Below, piece after piece: positions 15,941-25,110 of a DNA stretch of 34,224 nt. Source of the DNA: an uncultured bacterium (GTDB lineage Bacteria; Cyanobacteriota; Vampirovibrionia; Gastranaerophilales; Gastranaerophilaceae). The stretch covers positions 1 to 34,224 of the forward strand of contig CASFCQ010000015.1 of assembly GCA_949293185.1 (NCBI GenBank), read 5' to 3'. Each line of letters begins with the position of its first letter. Positions within the stretch are counted from its first letter, which is position 1. Made by a program: the position numbers and the translations under genes. Under the pieces are notes generated by a model, which had not been told where the DNA came from, searched no databases, and saw only the letters and a list, made by a program, of their open reading frames with translations.

Positions 15941-18900
15941 TTATTCCGCTGATTGTGTTTCCTGCTGTGTTGTTTGCTGTTGTGAATTGTCTTTTGATTC
16001 TTTGTACAACTTTAAAATTCCGCCGATTGCTTTTACAGCTTTGTTTTCTTTTAACTGTTGTACTTTTTCATTATTCTTTACAGCGTCTTTGATATTTTCT
16101 TTTGTTTGCTGTACCTGCTGCTGAATCTGTTCTTTATTAATATTATTTTTTACTTCTGTTTGTTGTGTAAGTTCAGCTTGTTCTTCCTTAATTACCTCCG
16201 GCGTGTTCAACCACTTAAATCCGTCAAAAGCAGAAGCGGGTTTGTTCAAGTTTCCGTTAAGTTTTACCTTAAACGATTTTGAGCCTGTTTGTTCGGGAGT
16301 CAACGGAGGAATGGACTCAAGCACAGTTTTATTTGCAGCTTCATTAAATGTATTTATGGCAGAAGCTATTTTTGTGCCAAAATTCGGAATCAAAGCAGCA
16401 AATTTTTCAACTGAAAGATTTGCAACCGGTCCGAGCGCTGTTATTACATCGTTAGAGAGCGAGCCCAGAATTTGTATATTAGAATCCATTGAAATAAGGT
16501 TAATACTTCCGTCTAAAAGCAATGACATATGCGGTCCTGACATTTTAACCTGTTGTAGTACGGAATTACCGCCTTTAAAGACAATATTACCTTTAAGAAA
16601 AGAGAATTTGCCGGTATTATAAGGAGATACCGTATTTACAAGAGAGCCGAGTTTTGTCTTAACAAAACTTTGAGCAAGGAGATTGTCAGCCTGCAGGAAC
16701 GACTCAAAACGTCCAAGACTGCCTAATTGACCGTCTTTAAGTTCAAAGTCGGCTTTTCCGTTCAGGGATTTTATTTGCTGTTCATAAGTAGCACCGCTGA
16801 GTTTTACATCAGCATTAAAATCAAGATTACTTTGCACCTGATCCTTTAGCCCTGTAAACACTGTAACTATTTCATTTGCATTAATTTTCTGTCCTTTGAG
16901 TTTGGCGGTTAGCGCTGTTGTTTTGACATTATAGCTCACATCTGCGTTAAGAGTCCCGCCATATACATTTGTTTTTAGGTCAGGAATCTTTATAACATCA
17001 TTAACCAATGTAAAATCACCTGTAACATCAGCAGCTACAAGGTTTCCGCCAATTTGTTTCATTGTAAATTTTTGAATATCAGCGCTTCCGTTAGCAATTT
17101 TTACCGGCAGCATATTAGCGTTTGAAGCTCCGGAAGAAGCACTTGAGGCTGAAGATTGCGGCATAAGAGCATTAATTTTATCCATTGCCGCAAAAAGATT
17201 GTCGACGTTAAGGTCAAGGCTTGACAGTTTCATCGATTTTATTACAAATACATTGCCCAGAGTTGTTGAAGCATCTGCAATAATATTGAGTACGGTTTTA
17301 TTGATATCAAGATTTTGAATGTTTGCACTGACTGTATTGTCGTTAAATTCCAAATCAACCCCCTGAACTTTTGTCAGTATTGAAGGCAGATTGATATCTT
17401 TTATTGAGAAAAATCCTTTATAAGACGGGGCATTAAATGTGTTGGTAATATTCAAATCTCCTCTAGTGCTAAGTGTTGCATCAGGCATAAGAGTATGAGA
17501 CAGTACAACAGGTTCTGGAACAGAGAATAAAAGTTTCATTTGCGGATAATTTGATGAAACATTTGAGATAGTTCCTGTAATACCCGCAATTTTAGCTGCA
17601 CCTTTTTTATTTTTATCAAAGTCTTTAGTCAGCGCTTTAGAAGGCAGATAAAGAGCTGCGTCCGATATATTTAAATTGTCATTTGAATAAAGCAATTCTG
17701 CATTAACAAGCCCATTTTTGCCTGTCATTTTTTTAACACTGACGGGTGAAAAGTAGTTATTAGCATCGGGATATGCCTGCGCTTTTACTTCTATTTTTTG
17801 AGGGTTTCCGGTAATTATCGCACTCAAAGGAATAGAACCTTTTGTACCTATAAAAGCTCTTGTTTCTTTGGGGAGTAGCGAGCTTATATCCCCTGCTTTT
17901 ATTGAACCGTCAGCTGTTATATTTATTTTCATATCGCTAAGATAATCTTTTATGCTGCCTGATACAGTTACTTTTGAAGAATTTAAAATAACATCGAACG
18001 GATTGATAACAGCCTGAACAGGATCAACATCGAGCTTAGCCGAAGGGATACTCAATGATAAAAGCGGCATCGGAGATTTAGTTTTGAGCAAAAATTTGTT
18101 CAAGGCAACATCGATATCAGGCTTTATTTCAGAAAGTTTGCCTTTTAATATAACATCGATATTCAGTATACCGCTGTTTAGAACAAATGACTGCTTTGCC
18201 GATGCGGGAGCAAATGCATTAAAAATAGGAGCAATGTTAATATCACCCGAAGTTAATGAAATATCAGTATCAGAAGATGAGGATACAGAGCCTTTTGCTG
18301 TTACTTTTGTTCCGTTAATCAGAGTGTGCGCATTTTTTATATTTAATGAATTGTTAGAAAAATCAATATCTGCAGTTATGTCATTTATTGTGACAGGAAT
18401 AATTTTGTGAGCAATTGAACCATCCGCAACGTTAAAAGAGCCTGATGATTCAAAAGTTTTTAAATCGGTTTTTACATTAAAATCCGATTTTATGTAACCG
18501 GTTACTTTAACTGCAGCCAGGTCATTTTGCATATTCAATGAGTTCAAAAGAGCAATTGCAAAATTTTGAATGCTGGAAAAGCTTATTTTATCAGTTTTTA
18601 AATTTATATCGAACTTTGTTTTTCTGCCTGTTTTTACATTTGCCTTTAATGAAGCTTCTTCATTCCCGCTGACAAAAATTTTGGAATCAATATCTGTCTC
18701 ATGTCCTTTGGAAAGCAAATGAAAATAACTGTCCGGCAGCTTTGAACCGTTAAGTTTTATGCTTAATTTATCTATATTCAAATACCCGTCAAGATCAACA
18801 TGTCCCTTATGCTCTTTTGCTGTAATATCTGCTTTAATATCAGCTTTAGGATCATATTTGACAAGTTCTTTTACAAAATCAATTTCAGGTAAAACAACAG

Positions 18901-19621
18901 TTTTGTCAGCCTGTGTCTGAGAAGTTTCCACTGCAGGCCAAAAGCTTGCAAATTTTACATCATAATTTAGATTAACTTTATCATTAACCAGAATCTTTCC
19001 GTCAGCTGTTATTCTGAGATGTTTGTTAACAACCGCTTTATCCAAAACAAAGTTGTTTCCCTTAAGAGTAAATGTATTTGATGATTTTTTATCTTTTAAT
19101 AAAAGGTCATAGTTTTTTATTGTCACAACCGGCAGAGATGAAGATATTTTTACGGGGAGTTCCTGAGTTGTAGTTTGCGGAGTTTGTCCGGATTGTTCAA
19201 TATTTTTATTGATATAATCGACTATGTCCAGCTGTCCGTCAGATAAAAGCGCAACATTAACGACCGGAGTATCAATTGTGATATCGCTTATTTTCAGTGT
19301 TTTTAAGATTATTGGCAGTATAGATATTTTCACCTGCGCATTATTCAGGCGTACAATTTCATTACCGTCAGGATAAGTCAAAGCTGCATCTTTTATACTT
19401 ACTCCGGCCTTTAGGGAAGGTGTTGTCACAAGCCTGATATCCTGTGCATCAAATTTTAATTTTACGCTTTGTTCAACAATATTTTGGATTACGGTTTTGT
19501 AATCATTAAGATTTATCAGTTTGGGAAGAGCAAAAACAAAGCCTAAATATAAAACAAAGACTACGCCTAAAACAACAGAAAGAAATATCTTGTGCCATTT
19601 TGAAAATTTTATAATATTCAT
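15941..19621 (-). CDS. AsmA-family envelope protein (1226 aa)
   Basis: A single N-terminal membrane anchor (about 12-33, FLSVVLGVVFVLYLGFVFALP) is followed by an AsmA N-terminal domain (LINLNDYKTVIQNIVEQSV, then LKAGVSIKDAALTYPDG and INDITADIDF). The long remainder is beta-rich with repeated LDVDNL, LNVDADV and NINIAPIF-like elements, as in the AsmA/TamB/YhdP class, thought to form a lipid-carrying groove between inner and outer membranes. The AsmA C-terminal domain is at about 930-1130 (LKGQKINANEIVTVFTG and LKDGQLGSLGRFESFLQ). A Gln/Lys-rich tail follows (about 1150-1226). It precedes the TolC-like gene by 4 nt. A transport role for lipids is inferred from the family, not shown here. Confidence 0.88.
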   Translation of the reverse strand: MNIIKFSKWHKIFLSVVLGVVFVLYLGFVFALPKLINLNDYKTVIQNIVEQSVKLKFDAQDIRLVTTPSLKAGVSIKDAALTYPDGNEIVRLNNAQVKISILPIILKTLKISDITIDTPVVNVALLSDGQLDIVDYINKNIEQSGQTPQTTTQELPVKISSSLPVVTIKNYDLLLKDKKSSNTFTLKGNNFVLDKAVVNKHLRITADGKILVNDKVNLNYDVKFASFWPAVETSQTQADKTVVLPEIDFVKELVKYDPKADIKADITAKEHKGHVDLDGYLNIDKLSIKLNGSKLPDSYFHLLSKGHETDIDSKIFVSGNEEASLKANVKTGRKTKFDINLKTDKISFSSIQNFAIALLNSLNMQNDLAAVKVTGYIKSDFNVKTDLKTFESSGSFNVADGSIAHKIIPVTINDITADIDFSNNSLNIKNAHTLINGTKVTAKGSVSSSSDTDISLTSGDINIAPIFNAFAPASAKQSFVLNSGILNIDVILKGKLSEIKPDIDVALNKFLLKTKSPMPLLSLSIPSAKLDVDPVQAVINPFDVILNSSKVTVSGSIKDYLSDMKINITADGSIKAGDISSLLPKETRAFIGTKGSIPLSAIITGNPQKIEVKAQAYPDANNYFSPVSVKKMTGKNGLVNAELLYSNDNLNISDAALYLPSKALTKDFDKNKKGAAKIAGITGTISNVSSNYPQMKLLFSVPEPVVLSHTLMPDATLSTRGDLNITNTFNAPSYKGFFSIKDINLPSILTKVQGVDLEFNDNTVSANIQNLDINKTVLNIIADASTTLGNVFVIKSMKLSSLDLNVDNLFAAMDKINALMPQSSASSASSGASNANMLPVKIANGSADIQKFTMKQIGGNLVAADVTGDFTLVNDVIKIPDLKTNVYGGTLNADVSYNVKTTALTAKLKGQKINANEIVTVFTGLKDQVQSNLDFNADVKLSGATYEQQIKSLNGKADFELKDGQLGSLGRFESFLQADNLLAQSFVKTKLGSLVNTVSPYNTGKFSFLKGNIVFKGGNSVLQQVKMSGPHMSLLLDGSINLISMDSNIQILGSLSNDVITALGPVANLSVEKFAALIPNFGTKIASAINTFNEAANKTVLESIPPLTPEQTGSKSFKVKLNGNLNKPASAFDGFKWLNTPEVIKEEQAELTQQTEVKNNINKEQIQQQVQQTKENIKDAVKNNEKVQQLKENKAVKAIGGILKLYKESKDNSQQQTTQQETQSAE

Positions 19622-19750
19622 AACCGCCCCTTATTTATAACCGTAATTTATTTTAGCAAAAATACACCATATTGGGTATTTATGATAGCAATTTTCAACA
19701 AAAATGTTATAATCTTTTATTATAAATAATTGATATAAGGAAATTTATTG

Positions 19751-20218
19751 ATGGCTGACAATTATGAATTTATTACCTGCCCTGCTTGCGGCAAAATTAT
19801 GAAAAAAGTTTATCTTGAAGACCAAAACTTTATGGTTGATATCTGTCTTGACGGCTGCGGAGGTATCTGGCTGGATAACAGAGAACTTAAAAAACTCGAT
19901 GAGAAAAAAGAAGATATTACTCCTATTGCAGAAGCTAAAAAAGGCAAAGAGTATATTAAAGTGGATACAAATGCAGAAAGAGAATGTCCAATCTGCCACA
20001 AACCAATGGTTAAAAATCACGTCAGCGCAAAACAGGAAATAACAATTGACGAATGTTATTTCTGCGGCGGAAAGTTCTTCGACCACAGCGAGCTTGAAGC
20101 AATGAGAAACCAGTACAATTCAGACGATGAAAGAATCGCCGATGTAAAACGTCTGGCAGAAAACTCAGATAAAATGCAAATTATTTTAGATACACTCCTG
20201 CACGAAGACAGTATTTAA
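19751..20218 (+). CDS. Double zinc-ribbon (zf-TFIIB-like) protein
   Basis: 155 aa from the ATG at 19751; a TTG three bases upstream is possible, as AAGGA lies 7-10 nt before both. Two zinc ribbons of the same kind are visible: C10-P-A-C13 with C-L-D-G-C-G-G-I-W-L-D-N-R-E-L, and later CPICHKPM with CYFCGGKFFDHSELE. The pattern CxxC...CxxCGG(I/K)(W/F)xDxxEL is the zf-TFIIB domain. Such proteins are common but of unknown function, perhaps nucleic acid or protein binding. The C-terminal 40 residues are helical and charged. It is convergent with pgi and overlaps its stop by 4 nt, with no terminator between. Confidence 0.82.
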   Translation: MADNYEFITCPACGKIMKKVYLEDQNFMVDICLDGCGGIWLDNRELKKLDEKKEDITPIAEAKKGKEYIKVDTNAERECPICHKPMVKNHVSAKQEITIDECYFCGGKFFDHSELEAMRNQYNSDDERIADVKRLAENSDKMQIILDTLLHEDSI

Positions 20219-21624
20219 GCGTTCAGGATTTTATTCACTTCTTTTTTATAAATGTTTACATGAGGCTGCAAAACCTCGGGCAATGTTTCCGGTTTTTCAG
20301 CCTTATTGTTTTGTGTATTATTCATAGCACGAAGCATCATGCCTGTATAAATAGTTTCAAAATGTTTTAACTCAATAAATTCTGCAATGGATTCGGGTGA
20401 AAGATCCTTCAGCTGAACAAGAGATACCGGATGACGCTGACAATATGCCTTTAGGCTGCCGTTCAATAGCGCATTATATGATTTGTATGCTTCCGAACCG
20501 TTATTTTTTATTGCATTAAATGTATAAAAAGAGGTCGTATTCCCCTCATCCAGGTCGCTTTCTGTCGAATTGTGCAAAAAAGCAGGTCCTACCAAATCAC
20601 CGCTCACTTTGTAAAGAGACTTATGGGATTCTTTCTTTAGCTGTGTATTCCATAATGTTGTACCTTCAAACCTGTCACCGAAATAATAATCATACTGATT
20701 TTGCTTGCCGGATTTAACACATTCACTATTAAAAGCTGCACGCTGCAATGCCGGATTTGATTTAAAATCAGGATTCAAAAATCTTTTTTGTGCTTTCAAT
20801 GAAGCTGCCAAAAGCCTTTCCATATCATTTTTCGGCAGCCCGCAATAAGCCAGAGCAATAAGAGTATGGTCATCAAATGCCCCGAATCTGCCTCCGCAGC
20901 CGTCATGGATTATGGCGCATTTGTACCCCTTTTCATTGGCAAGTTTGCGCAACTTACTTTTGTTTTCATCTTTATCAGTGATACATATATAGTTTGTAAA
21001 GCTGTCGCCCATAACCTTGCGTACATAATCAAAATCAGTTGAAGGTTCAAGGGTTGTACCTGATTTTGATGCAACCATTATTGCAGCAGTGTTCTTATCT
21101 CCGAGCTTTTTTACAAAAGCCTCTTCATCTTCCGGAGTTACTGCCGATAAAAATACAGCTTTATCTGATAATCCGAACAAAGAGAGCATATTCTCGATTG
21201 TATGCCTTGAACCGCCTATACCAATGATACCGAGTTTTCCGCCGCCGTTTTGTTTTAAAGTATCGGCAAGAGCATAAATTTCATCCAGCCTTTTCAATTG
21301 AGTTTTAGGAAGCTCTTCTATCCAGCTTAGCTCCTGATTGGGTTCAAACTCACGCCCTGCAAGTTCTTTTGCCTGTTCAGCAGCAAGTAGCGCATATTTT
21401 TGCTGCATTTTATCCGCTGGCAAAGTATTAAAATATTTTATTTCAATATTTTGAAGAAAATTTATATTATTCATGTAAGCAATCAAAGTCGGAATCTGCA
21501 CACAAACTGCTGCATTAATATCATTATCCTGTTCCTTTTGAAGAACAACTGGTTGTTGCGCAGACTTAAACCCTGTATATGATTTATTTTGAACTAAATT
21601 GTATGGCAAAATTTTATTAATCAT
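20215..21624 (-). CDS. pgi: Glucose-6-phosphate isomerase (first copy, N-terminally extended)
   Basis: 469 aa. It interconverts glucose 6-phosphate and fructose 6-phosphate. The sugar-phosphate loop is ASKSGTTLEPS. GCGGRFGAFDDHTLIALA, the Glu motif TQLKKESHK, the His motif FLHNSTESD and the Lys motif LQPHVNIYKK match the residues used by PGI for proton transfer and ring opening. A second, clearly diverged pgi lies at 30449. This copy has about 30 extra N-terminal residues containing YTGFKSAQQ, a motif also seen near the N-terminus of the M49-like protein. No ribosome site precedes the ATG at 21624. It follows the 190-aa secreted-protein gene by 36 nt on the same strand. Confidence 0.88.
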   Translation of the reverse strand: MINKILPYNLVQNKSYTGFKSAQQPVVLQKEQDNDINAAVCVQIPTLIAYMNNINFLQNIEIKYFNTLPADKMQQKYALLAAEQAKELAGREFEPNQELSWIEELPKTQLKRLDEIYALADTLKQNGGGKLGIIGIGGSRHTIENMLSLFGLSDKAVFLSAVTPEDEEAFVKKLGDKNTAAIMVASKSGTTLEPSTDFDYVRKVMGDSFTNYICITDKDENKSKLRKLANEKGYKCAIIHDGCGGRFGAFDDHTLIALAYCGLPKNDMERLLAASLKAQKRFLNPDFKSNPALQRAAFNSECVKSGKQNQYDYYFGDRFEGTTLWNTQLKKESHKSLYKVSGDLVGPAFLHNSTESDLDEGNTTSFYTFNAIKNNGSEAYKSYNALLNGSLKAYCQRHPVSLVQLKDLSPESIAEFIELKHFETIYTGMMLRAMNNTQNNKAEKPETLPEVLQPHVNIYKKEVNKILNA

Positions 21625-21660
21625 GTACTGTTTAAAAAACGTGAAAAAATTTTTTTGCGC

Positions 21661-22233
21661 TTAATATCTATTGGATTTGAAAACCATATAATATTTAGAT
21701 TCCCCATAATAGAGAACAACAAGATACATATCGCCTTCTATGTTTTCCGTTATTATGTACGAATTTGGCGGAGGAGCTTTTCTGGAAGAATTTCTAAATA
21801 CTTTATAAAAACCGTCACGCACAGATTTGCAGAATTTTTGCCATTTTGTATATTTTGGTGTCGGCAAATTGTCATGATAAAAATCAACCGGTACAAGTTC
21901 TTTTTTTACAATAGGGATTATAAATTTTACTTTACCTGATTCTTTAAAAAACATATACCATTTACCGTTCATTTCTCTCGGGGTAAGAATGTAATACCCT
22001 GCTGGTATTGTTTGTCCCTTAAAATAAACATCTGATGCCAGCCTGAAAAGAGGAAACGGCGACCACGCATATTTTTGATAATCCTCGTTTTGATAAGGGT
22101 CAATATCGTGAACAAGTTTAAAATCAGGCACGGACGCCTGTTGATACAATGTTGCATAATCCGTCTGGGCAAACACCGGAAGATGGATAAATACTATTAA
22201 TAATGCGGAAATTGTAATAATTATTTTCTTCAT
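21661..22233 (-). CDS. Hypothetical secreted protein
   Basis: 190 aa, family not recognised. A signal peptide (MKKIIITISALLIVFIHLPVFA, cleavage before QTDY) indicates export. The mature part is rich in Tyr, Phe and Lys, with ASDVYFKGQTIPAGYYIL and WYMFFKESGKVKFIIPIVKK, and a KSVRDGFYKVFRNSSRKAPPP linker, so it looks like a small beta-rich periplasmic or surface protein. The ATG lacks a ribosome site, and a promoter-like TTGACG (22267-22262) lies about 30 nt upstream; the message may be leaderless. It shares an intergenic region with the divergent glycosyltransferase gene. Confidence 0.7.
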   Translation of the reverse strand: MKKIIITISALLIVFIHLPVFAQTDYATLYQQASVPDFKLVHDIDPYQNEDYQKYAWSPFPLFRLASDVYFKGQTIPAGYYILTPREMNGKWYMFFKESGKVKFIIPIVKKELVPVDFYHDNLPTPKYTKWQKFCKSVRDGFYKVFRNSSRKAPPPNSYIITENIEGDMYLVVLYYGESKYYMVFKSNRY

Positions 22234-22261
22234 AAATATATGATAATTATTTTTTCAGCTT

Positions 22262-22267
22262 CGTCAA
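22262..22267 (-). promoter_or_regulatory. Candidate -35 box for the 190-aa secreted-protein gene
   Basis: On the minus strand TTGACG at 22267-22262 is followed after 16 bp by TATCAT, which ends 6 nt before the ATG at 22233. Transcription would start at or next to the start codon. The -10 is imperfect. Confidence 0.4.
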
Positions 22268-22281
22268 GGTTAATAAAAATA

Positions 22282-22311
22282 TTGACGCTGTTTAAGGATA
22301 GAAAGTACAAT
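22282..22311 (+). promoter_or_regulatory. Promoter next to the start codon of the glycosyltransferase gene
   Basis: TTGACG (22282-22287) and TACAAT (22306-22311) are separated by 18 bp. The predicted start point (about 22317-22319) coincides with the ATG at 22318, implying a leaderless message. No ribosome site is seen. Confidence 0.5.
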
Positions 22312-22317
22312 AATACA

Positions 22318-23313
22318 ATGATTAAAGTATTGATAACATTACCGAACAGCATTGCAGGAACTCTTATTATGCGTGGATTTAAACAGGGATTCAAGTCCAA
22401 CAGCTGTTTTGTTATGGCAAAAGACTTGAGAGAACTTTGCGTTGAGGATGTAAAAAGATTTAAGCCTGATATTATAATGGGTTACGACTACGGATTTTTG
22501 TTTTGCGACAATGAAGAACTAAAAAAATATATTCTTGAAAACAGCGAAAAATTCAAACTTGTCCACTACTTTGCTGACGAACCACGGGGAAAATACGCCT
22601 GTGTAAACAAACCTCACCTTTATGAAGAATTTTTAAAAATCGGTGCATACTCCTTTATGTGGGACAAAGATTTTGTAAAAGAATTGCCTGACTGTTCTTT
22701 TCTTCCGCTCGCAGTTAATGCAAAAGCATACAGATTGAATGATTTTGACGAAGCTGCTCCTGTTTATGAAATTTCTTTTGTCGGGCGTCCTCTCGGGGAC
22801 AAACGCCAGAACATCCTTGCTGCGTTAATAAAAAAATTCGGAAAAAAATTGAATATATTTTCCTACGAAAAACATTTTCTGCAGAGTCTTGACGATATGA
22901 AAAACAAACAGCTGCTCACAGACAAAGAACTGGATACTTATAAAAGCGCATACCGCGGATTTTTAACAACAGAACAGGAGCTTGCAAAAGTTTATGCAAA
23001 CAGTTTTGTTAACATCAACATAACTCTTCAGGGAGAATCAGGACTTAATTACAGAGTATTCGAAGTCCTTGCGTCCCGTGGATTTTTGATTACTGACGAT
23101 ATGGGAGATATTGAAAAAAACTTTATTGTCTCAAAAGAACTCGAAACATACAAAGATGTGTATGATCTGCTCGACAAGACAGAGTTTTATCTAAAAAATA
23201 TAAATATAGCACAAAAGATTGCAACAATAGGTTTTGCCGATGTGTACAAACGCCACAGCTATACAGCAAGAGCAAAAACTATACTTGAAAAGCTAAATCA
23301 TATAGTCAACTGA
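22318..23313 (+). CDS. CgeB-like glycosyltransferase
   Basis: 331 aa from the ATG at 22318; a longer frame from 22240 would run through the promoter and begins with an atypical sequence, so it is rejected. The N-terminal half has a Rossmann-like start (IKVLITLPNSIAG), FKPDIIMGYDYG and LVHYFADEPRGKYAC. After ISFVGRPLGDKRQNILAAL, the C-terminal half has the glycosyl-transferase group 1 pattern of CgeB/DUF3880-type proteins: YANSFVNINITLQGESGLNYRVFEVLASRGF and ITDD, with a Glu in RVFEVLASRGF that would contact the nucleotide sugar. It probably transfers a sugar to a cell-surface structure. No other glycan gene is adjacent, so acceptor and sugar are unknown. Confidence 0.75.
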   Translation: MIKVLITLPNSIAGTLIMRGFKQGFKSNSCFVMAKDLRELCVEDVKRFKPDIIMGYDYGFLFCDNEELKKYILENSEKFKLVHYFADEPRGKYACVNKPHLYEEFLKIGAYSFMWDKDFVKELPDCSFLPLAVNAKAYRLNDFDEAAPVYEISFVGRPLGDKRQNILAALIKKFGKKLNIFSYEKHFLQSLDDMKNKQLLTDKELDTYKSAYRGFLTTEQELAKVYANSFVNINITLQGESGLNYRVFEVLASRGFLITDDMGDIEKNFIVSKELETYKDVYDLLDKTEFYLKNINIAQKIATIGFADVYKRHSYTARAKTILEKLNHIVN

Positions 23314-23324
23314 CCCCGATAACT

Positions 23325-23355
23325 TATTGAACCGGTGCACAAAACAAGTTCAATA
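23325..23355 (+). other. Hairpin after the glycosyltransferase gene
   Basis: TATTGAAC (23325-23332) and GTTCAATA (23348-23355) form an 8-bp stem with a 15-nt loop, 12 bp after the stop codon. There is no T tract, so it is at best a weak or rho-assisted 3' end. Confidence 0.35.
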
Positions 23356-23391
23356 TCTCTAAGAACGATAGGGGAAACAATAAAATTGCAC

Positions 23392-23506
23392 GTCATCCTG
23401 AACAAATGTGAAGTATATTACCAGTCTAGCGATTTCACGCCCAGCCTGTCAGATTCTGAACACATATAATCATCGCACACCGCAACGATCGACGCTTCAG
23501 AATGAC
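23392..23506. repeat. Inverted-repeat intergenic element
   Basis: GTCATCCTGAA (23392-23402) and TTCAGAATGAC (23496-23506) are terminal inverted repeats agreeing at 10 of 11 positions around about 93 bp of internal sequence. The right end is 8 bp from the stop of the Ycf45-like gene, between convergent genes. The 115-bp unit has no coding capacity and resembles MITE-like or palindromic repeats seen in many bacterial genomes. Related but weaker ends occur near 13807-13864 and 33952-33983. Confidence 0.55.
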
Positions 23507-23514
23507 AATGATTG

Positions 23515-25110
23515 TTATCCTGAGGCAATATCCTTTTTGAGTTCTTTTTCACCGAGGATTTTAAGATGTCTGTCTTCCCCTTCACCAATGCTGACAGAAG
23601 AAAGGTTGTGCTGATCCACTAAATCGTGCTGGAGTTTTCTTATATGCTGGCTCTGGGGCGAAAGTTCCACAGACTCGCCGGTTTCCATAACTTTTTGGAT
23701 AGCTTCTTTTGCCTCATCCAGAGCTTCTTCTGTCTCATCGTGGAATACAATTCTATTGTCATCTTTTAACCCGAGTGCCTCTTTCAAAACCTTTTGCACC
23801 TGTGAAGTAGAATTTGAACGCACGTAATAAACAGGCAGCCTGTATTCATTGGCAATGCTCAAAATCTTGTTACCGCCTTTGGCAAAGTTTTTGTGTGCAA
23901 TGATTATATCTGCATCGTCTATATTTTTTGTAAGCTCTGCATTAAGATTAAGACGCTCTATTGACTTGTCCATAATAGAACGGCTGACTGCATAGATGTA
24001 TATTTTTTTATAACCCTTTACCTCTTTTACATATTTTTCACGCGAAAAACTAAAGTTAAGAGCATTGTTTGCCGAAGTAATTTTGTTATCAAGCTGGTTG
24101 ATTTTTTCCATAAGATTCGGCTCTTGGGGCTGTGTCATATCAACTTTTCTTATTATCGGTTTGATAGGCCAGCCTCTTAAAATGCAATCTACCGCTTCTG
24201 CTGTATCAGGATATACAGCAAGAGTGTTACGGTCTATAATTTCTATAACAATATCAAAAGTCGGCTGTTTTTCTCTTTCGAGAACCGTTTTTTGAGAAGC
24301 TCTTCTTTTAGCCTCGTCATCACCGAGCGTAACAGACTGTATCCCGCCGACAAGATCTGAAAGCACAGGGTTTTTGATTAAGTTTTCAAGAGAATTGCCG
24401 TGGGCTGTAGCAATAAGCATTACGCCTCTTTCCGCTATTGTTCTGGCTGCTTGCGCTTCGGCTTCAGTTCCGATTTCGTCCACCACAATAACTTCCGGTG
24501 TATGGTTTTCTACAGCTTCTATCATAATATCTTTTTGAAATTCAGGCTGCGTAACCTGCATACGTCTGGCATGCCCGATAGCAGGATGGGGAGTATCGCC
24601 GTCACCGGCAATTTCGTTAGATGTATCTACAACGACGACACGTTTGTGCAATTCGTCAGCCACAAGCCTTGAGATTTCTCTCAATTTTGTTGTTTTGCCT
24701 ACACCCGGTCGTCCTAAGAACAAAATACTTTTATTTTGTACGACAAAATCTTTTATGCAAGCAATTGTACCTGTAACAACTCTCCCTATTCTGCAGGTAA
24801 GACCTACAATTTTTCCCTGTCTGTTCCTGATAGCACTTATCCTGTGTAATGTACCAGGGATTCCGGAGCGGTTGTCTTTTGTAAACTCCTGCACTCTGTC
24901 AGTTATATATTTTATATCTTCATCAACAATATTATCCTCGCCGAGGTAATCTATTGTGCCGTCAGCGTGCCGTATTTCGGGCTGTCTGCCTAAATCTAAT
25001 ACCAGTTCAATTACGTCATCTAATGCTTCATGGCTCAAACATTTTGTAATCTTTGGCGGTAGAATTTCAATTAACCTATCCAGGTCACTGTGAAATTGTA
25101 CTTTATTCAT
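23515..25110 (-). CDS. AAA ATPase with R3H domain (Ycf45/SpoIIIAA-like)
   Basis: 531 aa. The N-terminal region (LPPKITKCLSHEALDDVIELVLDLGRQPEIRH) and the ATPase core match the SpoIIIAA/Ycf45 group. The Walker A is G133-RPGVGKT-T141, followed by VVVVDTSNEIAGDGDTPH and a Walker B VIVVDEIGTEAEAQAA. After a long linker, the C-terminus holds an R3H nucleic-acid-binding domain with RKLQHDLVDQH (about 486-520). This AAA+R3H form is typical of cyanobacteria and some plastid genomes (Ycf45), and its function is not settled; single-stranded nucleic-acid binding is inferred. It is monocistronic. AAGGG lies about 12 nt before the start. A TATAAT-type -10 is seen in the upstream intergenic region. Confidence 0.88.
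   Translation of the reverse strand: MNKVQFHSDLDRLIEILPPKITKCLSHEALDDVIELVLDLGRQPEIRHADGTIDYLGEDNIVDEDIKYITDRVQEFTKDNRSGIPGTLHRISAIRNRQGKIVGLTCRIGRVVTGTIACIKDFVVQNKSILFLGRPGVGKTTKLREISRLVADELHKRVVVVDTSNEIAGDGDTPHPAIGHARRMQVTQPEFQKDIMIEAVENHTPEVIVVDEIGTEAEAQAARTIAERGVMLIATAHGNSLENLIKNPVLSDLVGGIQSVTLGDDEAKRRASQKTVLEREKQPTFDIVIEIIDRNTLAVYPDTAEAVDCILRGWPIKPIIRKVDMTQPQEPNLMEKINQLDNKITSANNALNFSFSREKYVKEVKGYKKIYIYAVSRSIMDKSIERLNLNAELTKNIDDADIIIAHKNFAKGGNKILSIANEYRLPVYYVRSNSTSQVQKVLKEALGLKDDNRIVFHDETEEALDEAKEAIQKVMETGESVELSPQSQHIRKLQHDLVDQHNLSSVSIGEGEDRHLKILGEKELKKDIASG

Noticed and set aside
22240-22317. Longer reading frame for the glycosyltransferase
   Set aside because: It would run through the likely promoter, and the ATG at 22318 begins the conserved Rossmann-like start.
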